NCBI GenBank assembly: GCA_963720075.1
Contig: CAVREG010000007.1
Span: 62,001-126,000 of the forward strand
DNA length: 64,000 nucleotides
Source: PALSA-188 sp963720075
GTDB lineage: Bacteria; Acidobacteriota; Terriglobia; Terriglobales; Acidobacteriaceae
Direction: 5' to 3'
Shown here in pieces: positions 26,803 to 35,699 of the stretch; positions within the stretch are counted from its first letter, which is position 1; each line of letters opens with the position of its first letter. A program made the translations under genes and the position numbers. The notes under the pieces were generated by a model that saw only the letters and a program-made list of their open reading frames with translations, did not search any database and was not told the DNA's origin.

Positions 26803-27252
26803 ATGAGCCCGAATCTGCCTGCGTTTCGTAAACCGACCCAGATCGAACGCGTATTCAACTGGACATTTGGATTCCTGATAGGGATCGGTGTCGGCTTCCC
26901 CAACAAGTATCTGTTACAAGTCCGCGGCCGCAAGACTGGGCGCATCTATTCCACTCCCGTCAATCTGCTGCGGCTTGACGAGAAGCAGTATTTGGTGGCG
27001 CCGCGAGGACGAACACAATGGGTCCGTAATGCGGAAGCGGCGGGTGAAGTCGCGCTTAAGAAAGGAAGCACCCGGCTAAACTTTCGCCTGCGACCGGTCG
27101 CGAATATTGAAAAGCCAGAAATCTTAAAAGCCTATTTGGATCAATTCAGGCGTGAGGTCCAAAGCTTTTTCCCCGCGCCGGCGGGTTCGCCAGTCGAGAC
27201 TTTCACTGAGATTGCCGAGAGTTATCCTGCCTTCGAGTTAACCTCCGTGTGA
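26803..27252 (+). CDS. Nitroreductase / deazaflavin-dependent oxidoreductase family protein
   Basis: A 149-residue protein with a split-barrel flavin-binding pattern: LLQVRGRKTGRIYSTPVNLL, then YLVAPRGRTQWVRNAEAAGEVAL. This is the Ddn/DUF385 family, which in actinobacteria uses F420 and elsewhere may use FMN or bind heme. In this family the conserved RKTG and WVRN motifs contact the cofactor. No F420 genes are visible in the window, so the cofactor is open. Confidence 0.85.
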   Translation: MSPNLPAFRKPTQIERVFNWTFGFLIGIGVGFPNKYLLQVRGRKTGRIYSTPVNLLRLDEKQYLVAPRGRTQWVRNAEAAGEVALKKGSTRLNFRLRPVANIEKPEILKAYLDQFRREVQSFFPAPAGSPVETFTEIAESYPAFELTSV

Positions 27253-27315
27253 TGCTGGAATGGTTTCGTATCCAAATAGGCTTACCTCAAACGGTGGGGC
27301 CTATAATGTTGATGA

Positions 27316-28002
27316 ATGCGAATTCGACGTTTTGATCGCACCCTACTTATTTCAACTGTACTAGCGCTGGGTTCAATTCCTTGTTTCGCCGAGCAAGGTG
27401 CTGCCACCGGTCCTCCGTTGACCGTAGAAACTACTACGCTTCCCAAAGGCTACTTGCAGCGCTTTTACCGATTTGAGATGCACGCTGACGGTGGAATTAC
27501 GCCGCGAAACTGGAAATTGACCAGCGGCGCGTTACCTGCCGGGATTCGGCTGGAACCCGATGGGGTGCTGAGCGGAGTCCCAACTCAAACCGGAGAGTTC
27601 TCGTTTTCCGCAACCATTACGGACAGCGGCATTCCGAGACAGCTGATTTCGCGAGAGTTCAATGTTTTGGTCGTCACCCCGCTGATTGTGCGATGGAGCC
27701 GCCCCCCAAAGGTTGCCGGCGCGCGAGTGGATGGAGCGATCAAAGTTTCCAACCAGACCGGGCAGGATTTTGACTTGACCATGGTTGTTTTGGCGGTGAA
27801 TGAAAACGGCCGCGCGACTGCGATTGGTTATCAGCATTTTCCTCTCAAGCGGAATACGATTGATTTTGAGATTCCGTTTGGAGAAACCCTTCCCTACGGC
27901 GCGTATAGCGTGAACGTAGATGTGATCGCGGAGGCTGCGTCTATTAACAGCATTTTTCGCGGCCGCCTGGTGACAAACGTAAAGGTTCTGCAAGTGCCAT
28001 AA
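27316..28002 (+). CDS. Exported protein with putative Ig (He_PIG-like) domain
   Basis: A 228-residue protein. The signal peptide is MRIRRFDRTLLISTVLALGSIPCFA. Residues about 40-115 read LPKGYLQRFYRFEMHADGG, then WKLTSGALPAGIRLEPDGVLSGVPTQTGEFSFSATITD, the signature of putative Ig domains (LPxGLxLxxxGxxSGxPTxxG). A second beta-rich domain follows. The role, presumably adhesion or assembly at the surface, is unknown. Confidence 0.85.
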   Translation: MRIRRFDRTLLISTVLALGSIPCFAEQGAATGPPLTVETTTLPKGYLQRFYRFEMHADGGITPRNWKLTSGALPAGIRLEPDGVLSGVPTQTGEFSFSATITDSGIPRQLISREFNVLVVTPLIVRWSRPPKVAGARVDGAIKVSNQTGQDFDLTMVVLAVNENGRATAIGYQHFPLKRNTIDFEIPFGETLPYGAYSVNVDVIAEAASINSIFRGRLVTNVKVLQVP

Positions 28003-28908
28003 GGGATGGAATTCTTAAGCGCAGAAATCCTGAACTCAGTTTTAGGGGATTCGGATTCGAACAAGAGGGCAGGTGAGGACACCTGCCCCTACGTGTTGAT
28101 CGCCTGGACTAATCCTCTTTGGGGGAGGGCCACGTTCGCGGCTTTGCCTGTGGCAATCAACAAACCAAAAAATAAGAATCCCGAGGTGGTGTTGGGATCA
28201 TTCGTCTCGGCCAGTAGCTCGCTTTAGACCCTCGCCGACCTGCCATCGTTGCTTCCTTGCGGATGCTACGCGCGATCTGTTGCTCGGGCTCCGGGCTTAC
28301 CGCCAACCGGATAAACCAACCCAACGCCTCGGGATTCTATCTTGCCTTTGACGGGTCTTCCTGTTCGTCTCAACCAGCGCTTTGCTATAGACCCTCGCTA
28401 GCCCTCCCTCAGTCATTTCGCAATGTAGAGGGTGACTTTCGCTTGAGCCCCGGACGCCGCACCAACTGGATAAACATCAGAGGGTGTCAAAGAACGATTA
28501 TCTTTTTACTCTTCTTATTTCTGTAGTCAATTGAAATCGAAATCTTTTATCTGCTTATTTTTCAATCGCATGCAGGCGGTTCACAGGCGTGTGCAGCATG
28601 CTTGGTGCAGGGCGATGGATGCCGAATTTCTGCTGCCGGGCTTTGCGCTTAATTTCCCTAGAAAACTCTAATTCTCGCGACAAGTGGAATGTTAGACCGG
28701 ACGCGATAGGGGCTGTGGATATCCAGCTAAAAACCGCTGCTGGCAAGCTCTTTGCGCAGATCAGTTCCTTTCCTGGACCATGGTTGTTCTTGTTTCGAAA
28801 AGGGTGTCGTTGCGTTTCGTCCTCGCGGGATTCATAACGAGATCCCCTGTCACGGCCTCAGCCGTCGCTTTTCTGATATTCTCATCAGTTTTACCTGAGA
28901 GGTGAGCC
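28003..28908. other. Long intergenic region before rbfA
   Basis: About 900 bases with no convincing gene; the open frames present lack start signals and recognisable proteins. It holds repeat copy F (28067-28095), a pair of degenerate direct repeats sharing TAGACCCTCGC and GGATAAAC (about 28219-28315 and 28377-28475), and an AT-rich stretch at 28490-28560. It probably also contains the rbfA promoter. Confidence 0.5.
28067..28095. repeat. Palindromic repeat, copy F (second hairpin only)
   Basis: A perfect 9-bp hairpin GGGCAGGTG-AGGA-CACCTGCCC followed by CTACGTG. The first hairpin is degenerate (TTCG-GATT-CGAA at 28050-28061). Confidence 0.65.
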
Positions 28909-29274
28909 GTGGAGAACCGGGGAGCAAAATACCATCGGGGACGCTTGGGCGAGGCTCTTCGGGAGGAGATACTCGCGATCCTCGAAGGTGAGCTTGGCGA
29001 CCCGCGAGTTGGCCTGGCAACCGTCAGCAGCGTGGCGTTGGCTGATGATTCCCGTTCTGCGCGGGTTTTCGTAACCGTGGAAGGCGATGACTCGGAAGCG
29101 GAACGCACGCTGGAGGGATTGACCGCAGCCGTGGGATTTATTCGGCGCGAAGTCGCCCAGCGGCTTCATCTTCGCCGCGCTCCGGAGCTATATTTTCAGG
29201 TGGATCGTTCAGGACAGCACGTCGCGAGAATTGATCAGCTTCTGAAACGGACGCGCAAGAAGAAAGCAGAATAG
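28909..29274 (+). CDS. rbfA: 30S ribosome-binding factor A
   Basis: A 121-residue RbfA, which aids late 16S rRNA maturation and cold adaptation. The GTG at 28909 has GAGAGGTG just upstream and gives MENRGAKYHRGRLGEALREEILAIL. The KH-like fold carries the conserved segments GELGDPRVGLATVSSVALADDSRSARVFVT and RREVAQRLHLRRAPELYFQVD. It is followed by nrnA 30 bases later, part of the usual infB-rbfA-nrnA-truB order, but infB and truB are not present here. Confidence 0.95.
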   Translation: MENRGAKYHRGRLGEALREEILAILEGELGDPRVGLATVSSVALADDSRSARVFVTVEGDDSEAERTLEGLTAAVGFIRREVAQRLHLRRAPELYFQVDRSGQHVARIDQLLKRTRKKKAE

Positions 29275-29304
29275 AGCAGCCTTAGCCGCCGAGGTTCAGC
29301 AGAT

Positions 29305-30252
29305 ATGTTGAAAGAGGTGCTGAAACAGATCGAGCAGCGCAACCGGTTTGTGCTGACGTCCCACGCTCGGCCTGACGGTGATGCCATTGGATCGGCGCTC
29401 GCCTGTTCTGAGATTCTGCGCGCCATGGGGAAGGAAGCCCAAGTGGTCTTGAGTGATTCAGTGCCGCGCATCTATGAGTCACTGCCTTTCGCCGACAAAG
29501 TGGTGCAAGCGGAACGCATTAACGGGGAATATGATGCCGCGATTATTTTGGAATGTGACAGCATCCAGCGAACCGGGCTCGACGGCTTTGAAAATCAGTT
29601 TGTCATTAATATTGATCATCACTTGAGCGGACGTCCGTTCGGCAACGTGAACTGGATTGATCCCAATGCTGTGGCAACGGCTGAAATGGTATATCGTATC
29701 GCGCGAGAAGCCGGCGTTGAGGTGTCTCCAGAAATCGCGACCTGTCTTTATACCGGTGTGCTTACCGATACGGGATCGTTCGTGTTCGAAGGAACCAACG
29801 AACACACCTTTGCCCTGGCCCGCGAGCTGGTGTTGGCAGGGGCCGACCCGGCGCGATGCGCCCGCAACGTTTACTTTGGACACTCCACGGCAAAGATGCG
29901 GCTGCTCGGGGCGGCGCTTTCGCATCTGGAGCGCGAAGGCTCACTCGCCTGGTTTTGGGTGACGCAGGAAGAGATGGAGCGATTCAACGCGAAAGAAGAA
30001 GATTGTGAAGGATTGGTAAACTACGCGCTTTCGATTTATGACGTGCAAGTGGCGATTCTGTTGCGCGAGCTCACGGACGGGCGCATTCGTGTCAGCTTGC
30101 GAAGTAAAGGTGAAGTGAACGTCGCGCTGGTCGCTGAACAGTTTGGCGGTGGCGGCCACGAATGCGCGAGCGGATGTTCGCTGGCCGGGCCGCTGCCAGA
30201 TGCTTTGTCCCGAATTTTGCAGCTGTTCCGTCCATCCGAATCCATACAATAG
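29305..30252 (+). CDS. nrnA: DHH phosphoesterase, NrnA-type nanoRNase / pAp phosphatase
   Basis: A 315-residue DHH/DHHA1 protein that degrades short oligoribonucleotides and 3'-phosphoadenosine 5'-phosphate. Motifs: HARPDGDAIGSALA (motif I), ILECDS (II), INIDHH (the DHH signature, about residues 96-101), and TDTGSF (IV). The DHHA1 domain contains RVSLRSKGEVNVALVAEQFGGGGH with the substrate-binding GGGGHECASG. It lies 30 bases after rbfA and 5 bases before a small membrane protein gene, so the genes are probably co-transcribed. Confidence 0.93.
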   Translation: MLKEVLKQIEQRNRFVLTSHARPDGDAIGSALACSEILRAMGKEAQVVLSDSVPRIYESLPFADKVVQAERINGEYDAAIILECDSIQRTGLDGFENQFVINIDHHLSGRPFGNVNWIDPNAVATAEMVYRIAREAGVEVSPEIATCLYTGVLTDTGSFVFEGTNEHTFALARELVLAGADPARCARNVYFGHSTAKMRLLGAALSHLEREGSLAWFWVTQEEMERFNAKEEDCEGLVNYALSIYDVQVAILLRELTDGRIRVSLRSKGEVNVALVAEQFGGGGHECASGCSLAGPLPDALSRILQLFRPSESIQ

Positions 30253-30257
30253 GCGAC

Positions 30258-30521
30258 ATGCATATTTCATTCGCGCGGCAAGTCACATCTTTTGCCGGGG
30301 CTCTTCTTGTTCTAATCGGATACATCGGCCATCAATTGAAATGGATGGATTCCCGCAAGTTTTCTTATAACGCGCTGAACGCGGCGGGTTCCGGAATTCT
30401 CGCTTACATAGCTTTCAGTCCGTTTCAAGTCGGCTTTGTGGTGATGGAAGTGACGTGGGTTGTAGTCAGCCTTTACGCGCTGGGTCGAAGCCTGAAGCCG
30501 CGAAGCTGGAACGTGGAATGA
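30258..30521 (+). CDS. Small CBU_0592-like membrane protein
   Basis: An 87-residue protein starting at the ATG five bases after the nrnA stop; the frame is open upstream only as an overlap with nrnA. It has three hydrophobic segments, a GYIGHQLKWM turn, the SYNALNAAGSGILAYIAF core and a VMEVTWVVVSLYALGRSL end, like the small CBU_0592-type proteins. Function unknown. Its stop overlaps the start of the GT39 gene (ATGA), which suggests translational coupling. Confidence 0.8.
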   Translation: MHISFARQVTSFAGALLVLIGYIGHQLKWMDSRKFSYNALNAAGSGILAYIAFSPFQVGFVVMEVTWVVVSLYALGRSLKPRSWNVE

Positions 30522-32167
30522 CGTTTCGAGAGCCAGCGCGGGCGCAATCGCCATCACGCGTTGCCACAGATATTTTTCTTCTCGCTGGATTTTGCGGCTT
30601 CTTCTTTTTTTTCGGACTCGCATACTTTGGATTGATCGGGGCCGACGAGCCTCGCTATGCACAGGTTGCGCGCGAAATGCTGGGCCGCCACGATTGGATT
30701 ACGCCCACTCTCGGCGGCAAACCCTGGCTGGAAAAGCCCGTCCTATATTACTGGCAAGCGATGTGTGCCTATCGCATCTTTGGCGTGAACGATTGGGCCG
30801 CACGCCTGCCTTCGGGGGTTGATGCCACGCTGATGGTGGTTGCGGTGTATATGTTTTTGCGCCCCTTCCGACGGGGATTTCAGCTCGATGGGGCGCTGAT
30901 TGTCGCATCGTCGGCTGGAGTAATTGGGTTCGCTCGCGCCGCCTCGACCGACATGCCTCTCGCCGCTACGTTCACAATCGCGATGCTGGCGTGGTATGCA
31001 TGGTATGAAAGTCGAAGGAAGATTTACCTGGGGTTGGCGTACCTATTTCTAGGGTTGGGAGTACTCGCGAAGGGGCCGGTTGCGGTCTTGTTAGCACTTT
31101 TGGTTGTGACTGTCTTCGGCGCGCTGAAGCACGAATTTCGACTTCTTCGGCAAATGCTCTGGATTCCAGGAATCGTGATTTTTCTTGCGGTTGCGCTGCC
31201 GTGGTACGTTGCCGTGCAAATTCGAAATCCTGAGTTCTTTCGGGTTTTTATTCTGGAGCATAATTTCGCACGCTTTGGAACGGATCTCTATCATCATTCG
31301 GAACCTTTTTGGTATTTCCTTCCGGTTGTGCTGCTCGCGTTACTTCCCTGGACGGTATTCGTAATCGTCGCGCTTTCCCAGAGGGTTGGTGAGTGGCGGA
31401 AGAGGCGCGATGTTGAGGCAGAGGGCCGCTTCAGTCTTTTTCTTCTCATTTGGCTGCTCGTTCCGATTGCATTTTTTTCGATTTCAAAATCGAAGCTTCC
31501 GGGATACATCCTTCCAGCAATTCCTGCTGGTTCATTGCTGGTTGCGGAATACATTCGGATACATTGTGCGAAAGAAAAATCGCCACGGCTCTGGCAGATT
31601 GTCGTCCATGCGTTTGTGGCGAGCAGCCTTTTAGTGCCTGCGCTGATGATCCAATACATTCTGTTGCAGCACAGAATTCCTTGGACGAGGGCGACGGTGC
31701 CATTGGTGGTTGCCGCTATCTGCACGATCGCAATCGCTCTGATCCTAAAAGTTTCCGGCTTGCGTATGCTGCGCTTCGCAACTTTAATTCCAACGGTTCT
31801 AATTGTTGGAATAGTTCTTCGGTTCGGCTCGCCTATCCTCGATGCGTCGCTTTCCGCAAGGCCATTGGCGAAGGAGATCGTAGGACTTAACTCCAAACTC
31901 GGAGATCAGTCAGAGGCCACGCCCGTCGCGGTTTTCGAAGCGCCGCGCGAAATGGAATTCGGTCTCTCGTTTTACCTTAATCGTCCGATCTCACGCTATG
32001 AGCGGCACGAAATTCCAGCGGGAGACCATTTGGTCGTCGCGCCCGAGGGGTCACAAACCGTGGTGGCGAGTGCCGTGCAAGGGCGTCGGGTTTCTTATCT
32101 CGGGACCTTCGCGCCACAGGCATTGGATTATTTCTGGGTAGAGGGAAAGAAAGCTTCCCGGTTCTAG
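30518..32167 (+). CDS. GT39-family (ArnT/PMT-like) glycosyltransferase
   Basis: The ATG at 30518 overlaps the preceding stop codon by four bases. The 549-residue protein has about eleven transmembrane segments. After the first one, the loop ADEPRYAQVAREM carries the conserved Asp-Glu pair of GT-C enzymes, and GKPWLEKPVLYYW is typical of the family. These enzymes move sugars from a polyprenyl carrier to lipid A or proteins on the periplasmic face. The acceptor here (lipid A, protein, other glycan) is not known. Confidence 0.9.
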   Translation: MTFREPARAQSPSRVATDIFLLAGFCGFFFFFGLAYFGLIGADEPRYAQVAREMLGRHDWITPTLGGKPWLEKPVLYYWQAMCAYRIFGVNDWAARLPSGVDATLMVVAVYMFLRPFRRGFQLDGALIVASSAGVIGFARAASTDMPLAATFTIAMLAWYAWYESRRKIYLGLAYLFLGLGVLAKGPVAVLLALLVVTVFGALKHEFRLLRQMLWIPGIVIFLAVALPWYVAVQIRNPEFFRVFILEHNFARFGTDLYHHSEPFWYFLPVVLLALLPWTVFVIVALSQRVGEWRKRRDVEAEGRFSLFLLIWLLVPIAFFSISKSKLPGYILPAIPAGSLLVAEYIRIHCAKEKSPRLWQIVVHAFVASSLLVPALMIQYILLQHRIPWTRATVPLVVAAICTIAIALILKVSGLRMLRFATLIPTVLIVGIVLRFGSPILDASLSARPLAKEIVGLNSKLGDQSEATPVAVFEAPREMEFGLSFYLNRPISRYERHEIPAGDHLVVAPEGSQTVVASAVQGRRVSYLGTFAPQALDYFWVEGKKASRF

Positions 32168-32265
32168 CTGCGGCCAGAAGCGAACAGTGGTTTGCCTCTC
32201 GTTCGCTCTAGCAACTACACTCGCTCTTGGCGATACACATTACTTGCACCGCCTCTAGGAGTCCG

Positions 32266-33210
32266 TTGGAGATTCTCGACCTCAGACATTTTTCTTCCGG
32301 CGACCTGCGTCCTCTGATGGAGGAGGAAATCGAAGTTTGGGCGAAGCTGCTTTCGTGGGATTACAGCACTTCGGCGGACATGATTCTGCGCTACGTGGAT
32401 GCCAGGATTCTGCCAGGCTATGCGGCGGTTGAACGCGGGCGAATTTGCGGATACGCGTTTTTTGTTTATGAAGGCAACAAAGGGGTGATCGGTGATCTCT
32501 TCGTAAGCAATCATGATCGCACTCCTGACTCCAGCGAAGTGGAGTCGAGATTGTTAATGCACGTGATCGAAACCTTGCAACAGTCGCCCGGCATTCATAG
32601 GGTTGAGGCGCAGTTGCTTGCTCACGAGAGTGGAGCGGTCGCAAAAGCTTTCACTGAACAAGGATTTAGTCGACACGAACGAATCTTCATGCTGTTGCGA
32701 TTGAGCGAGCCGGCGAGACAGATCGTTGCCTTGGATAAGGAAATCGAAATTCGGCGCTGGTCGGAGCAGGATTACCAGTCCGCTGCGGCTGTCATCACAT
32801 CTGCTTACCGCGACCACGTAGATGCGGACATCAATGACCAATACCGCACACTGAGCGGGTCGCTTAGATTTTTGAATAATATTGTCCGATTCCCGGGATG
32901 CGGCACTTTCGATCCGGAATCTTCGTTCATCGCGTTCCATCGCCGCGCGAAAGCGGTCGTGGGGCTAATTCTTTGCTCGCGAGTCCGGCAGGATGTTGGC
33001 CACGTGACTCAGGTTTGCGTGCTGCCGGAGTTCCGCTCTCATGGGATCGGGGAAGCTCTGCTTGCAGCCGCGGCAGCGAACCTCCGGAAGCGCGCATTTT
33101 CGCTGCTTTCTCTCACCGTAACCCAAGCCAATTCCCGCGCCGTGGAGCTTTACCAGCGCCTCGGTTTCGACACGAAGCGTGTATTCGACGCGTTTGTATG
33201 GGAGGGATAA
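32266..33210 (+). CDS. GNAT acetyltransferase with two domains
   Basis: A 314-residue protein if started at the TTG at 32266, which has AGGAG four bases upstream; the frame also opens at a TTG at 32227. The N-terminal half looks like a degenerate GNAT domain. The C-terminal half is a canonical one, with CVLPEFRSHGIGEALLAAAAANL (acetyl-CoA binding, motif A) and LTVTQANSRAVELYQRLGF (motif B). It would transfer an acyl group from acyl-CoA to an amine; the substrate is unknown. It follows the GT39 gene by about 100 bases. Confidence 0.82.
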   Translation: MEILDLRHFSSGDLRPLMEEEIEVWAKLLSWDYSTSADMILRYVDARILPGYAAVERGRICGYAFFVYEGNKGVIGDLFVSNHDRTPDSSEVESRLLMHVIETLQQSPGIHRVEAQLLAHESGAVAKAFTEQGFSRHERIFMLLRLSEPARQIVALDKEIEIRRWSEQDYQSAAAVITSAYRDHVDADINDQYRTLSGSLRFLNNIVRFPGCGTFDPESSFIAFHRRAKAVVGLILCSRVRQDVGHVTQVCVLPEFRSHGIGEALLAAAAANLRKRAFSLLSLTVTQANSRAVELYQRLGFDTKRVFDAFVWEG

Positions 33211-33223
33211 AGGGGCAGCACCT

Positions 33224-34468
33224 TTACTTGTCAACGCTCAGCTTCTGTTTGAACATTCTTAGCGCGAGTTTCCGCACTGTGTCCGAAACTTCCTTGTTGC
33301 CAGAGAGATTCTTCAGGTCGGCAACCAGAATGTTTTTCATCAGCCCCAAAGAAACGTCAATCGGAGTTCGAGGGTTGAAGACCAGATTGCGGACGATGCC
33401 GTACTGCTTCATGTAGCGCCGCTTCATCGGAATGGCGCGGAGCACGGCTTCCAGCACATTTTTTTGGCCGGCAAATTTTTCTACTTCGCCATCGCTGATT
33501 TTTGGAGAATCCAGAACGGCAAGCGCAACAATTTTTGTGCCGTCGCGAACCAGCAGTGATCTTTCTTCCTTGCTTCCCTTCATGGCGAGCTGAATTCGCC
33601 CTTTGACATCGAGTTTCGAGATTCGCTGTAATGCGCTGCCTCGCTGTTGCACGACGACGGGAGCTCTCTTCGCGGCAGCACCAGCCTCGATGCCAGTGTT
33701 GGCCCCATCCTCCGTGGGCGAAGTGATCCGTAGTGCGGCTTCGCCCGCGGCTACGGCTTCTTGGGAACCGGCTGCCGCCTCGGCTGGGAGCTCTTCGTAA
33801 ATTCCGCCGACCGGCTGGAACGGCTTCTCCGCGTCAACCGTAATTTCGGCTGCGTGCGCCGCAATATATTTGGCGACATCTTCGTCAGCTTCTTTCTCTT
33901 CCTGGGAAGGTTCTATTTTCGCCGTTTGTGGATCGGGGGGAACTGGGTTTGGCAAAACTGCTGGAGGCAGCGCTTCTGTTGGCGCATGCGAGCGTGTTAG
34001 CAATGCCAGCCGTTCGTCAATAGTCGCGGACTGAATTCCATTTAGATTTGGGTTAGAAGCCAGCGCGGATAGTATTGTTTCGGAATGAATGACGCGGTCA
34101 TTGTTCAGCGCAATATCCGCGATCTCCCGATTCAACGATGCAACCAGCGCAGCCAGACATTCCTCCGTCACCGATGGGTTCGCCAGCAAAGCATCGAACA
34201 GCGGCGGCCGAAAGTTTTCTGGGGCAGAAAAGTAGGAAAGCACTTCTCTGTCCGTACCTGGGTTCGCAACTGCCGTTCGGCAAATGGTCTCGTCCCATGC
34301 CGCTAACGTTAACCGCGCCTGGTCGCCGAAGACTTTGTTTTCGGTCGCGAGATAGACCAAAATTTCGAGCATCTCCTGCGGAGGAATAGCAAGGGCCCCT
34401 CGCGCCGCAGATTGCACCAGGTTCGCTGGTACAGCCGAAGCGCGAATGAGATCAATCAGGCGCGGCAT
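33224..34468 (-). CDS. Alpha-helical repeat protein of unknown function
   Basis: A 414-residue soluble protein without signal peptide. The N-terminal ~160 residues consist of short helical units with recurring LLANPSVTEECLAAL and ALASNPNLNG patterns, like leucine-rich-variant or HEAT-type repeats. A Pro/Ala/Glu-rich linker follows (about 165-275), then a helical C-terminal domain of about 130 residues that repeats the VAL..LDSPKISDGEV and LVFNPRTPIDVSLGLM patterns. These features suggest a scaffold or protein-protein interaction role. It is convergent with the GNAT gene and follows prfB on the same strand. Confidence 0.75.
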   Translation of the reverse strand: MPRLIDLIRASAVPANLVQSAARGALAIPPQEMLEILVYLATENKVFGDQARLTLAAWDETICRTAVANPGTDREVLSYFSAPENFRPPLFDALLANPSVTEECLAALVASLNREIADIALNNDRVIHSETILSALASNPNLNGIQSATIDERLALLTRSHAPTEALPPAVLPNPVPPDPQTAKIEPSQEEKEADEDVAKYIAAHAAEITVDAEKPFQPVGGIYEELPAEAAAGSQEAVAAGEAALRITSPTEDGANTGIEAGAAAKRAPVVVQQRGSALQRISKLDVKGRIQLAMKGSKEERSLLVRDGTKIVALAVLDSPKISDGEVEKFAGQKNVLEAVLRAIPMKRRYMKQYGIVRNLVFNPRTPIDVSLGLMKNILVADLKNLSGNKEVSDTVRKLALRMFKQKLSVDK

Positions 34469-34588
34469 TAGTTTGCGATCTCCATTGCGTAGTTCTCGAA
34501 GTTACAGGATGACGCAAACCCAGCCTGTTTTGCCAGCGTTTTGCGCCCTTGGGGGTTACTGAAGAGAGTAAAATCCGGACGTTCCGAG

Positions 34589-35699
34589 CTAGCTCGCCGC
34601 CGACTTTTCCCCACGCCGCATTTGCAGATAAGCCCGGATAAACGGCTGCAAGTCGCCGTCAATCACACGATCCACATCGCCGATTTCGAGTTTAGTTCGA
34701 TGATCTTTAATCAACCGGTAAGGCTGCAGCACATACGAACGGATTTGAGAGCCGAAATCAATATCCAGCTTGGAGTCTTCAATCTTGCGGGTGACCTCGC
34801 GTTTCTTTTCCAGCTCGTACTCGTAAATCTTGGATCGCAACATGCTCATCGCCCGCTCTTTATTTTTGTGCTGCGAGCGCTCATTCTGGCATCCCGCGAC
34901 GATACCTGTCGGAAGGTGGGTTATGCGGACCGCAGAATCCGTTGTGTTGACGTGCTGCCCGCCCTTGCCGCTCGACCGGTACGTATCAATGCGCAAATCC
35001 TCTGGCTTGATGATTACTTCGATGCTGTCATCAATCTCAGGAGAGACAAATACGCTGGCGAAAGATGTATGCCTTCGCTTGGCTTGATCGAATGGCGAAA
35101 TGCGAACAAGCCGATGCACTCCTATTTCGCTGGTAAGAAGCCCGAAGGCATATTCCCCATTCACCGCAAACGTTGCGGATTTCAAACCGGCTTCCTCTCC
35201 CGCCTGGTAGTCGTATAGCACCGTCTCGAAACCCTGGCGCTCGGCCCAGCGCAAATAGAGCCGCAGAAGCATGTCCGCCCAATCTTGAGATTCGGTGCCG
35301 CCGGCGCCAGGATGTATTGTCACGATGGCGTTGAGGGCATCATTTGGTCCGGAGAGCAGAGTCTCGGTTTCAAGGCGATCCACGAGTTGGCGAAGAGAAT
35401 CAATTTCGCGGCGCAGGTCGGCGTCAACGCTTTCGCCCTCGCGTGACAAATCGAAGTATGCGGAAATATCTCCGTCACGGCGGATGAGCTCAGCCTCGGT
35501 CGCAAGCATATCTTCGAGGCGCTTTTTTTCGCGCATTATCTGCTGAGATTTTTGCGGATTCGACCACAGATTTGGGTCGGCTGCCTGCTTTTCGATTTCA
35601 GCTAATCGTGGACGCAGATTACCTGCGTCAAAGATACTCCCGAAGTGTGGTCACTTTTGTCTTTAAACCTGAATACTCGTGCTCTAACTCAACGCTCAT
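34589..35699 (-). CDS. prfB: Peptide chain release factor 2, programmed +1 frameshift
   Basis: RF2 recognises UGA and UAA stop codons. Translation starts at ATG 35699 and reads 23 codons to CTT at 35631-35633, where a UGA (35628-35630) follows. Skipping one base (35630) brings the ribosome into the long frame that ends at 34589, for a total of 369 residues, the normal RF2 length. The protein contains SPF (VRISPFDQ), the tripeptide that reads the stop codon, and GGQ (SGKGGQHVNTTDSAV), the peptidyl-tRNA hydrolysis motif. The start overlaps the lnt stop by four bases (ATGA), indicating translational coupling. Confidence 0.96.
35627..35642 (-). promoter_or_regulatory. prfB: prfB recoding site
   Basis: The sequence CGG GAG TAT CTT TGA C matches the known RF2 autoregulatory site: an internal Shine-Dalgarno-like GGGAG, a slippery CTT and a UGA followed by C. 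When RF2 is scarce the ribosome shifts +1 and makes full-length RF2. Confidence 0.95.
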
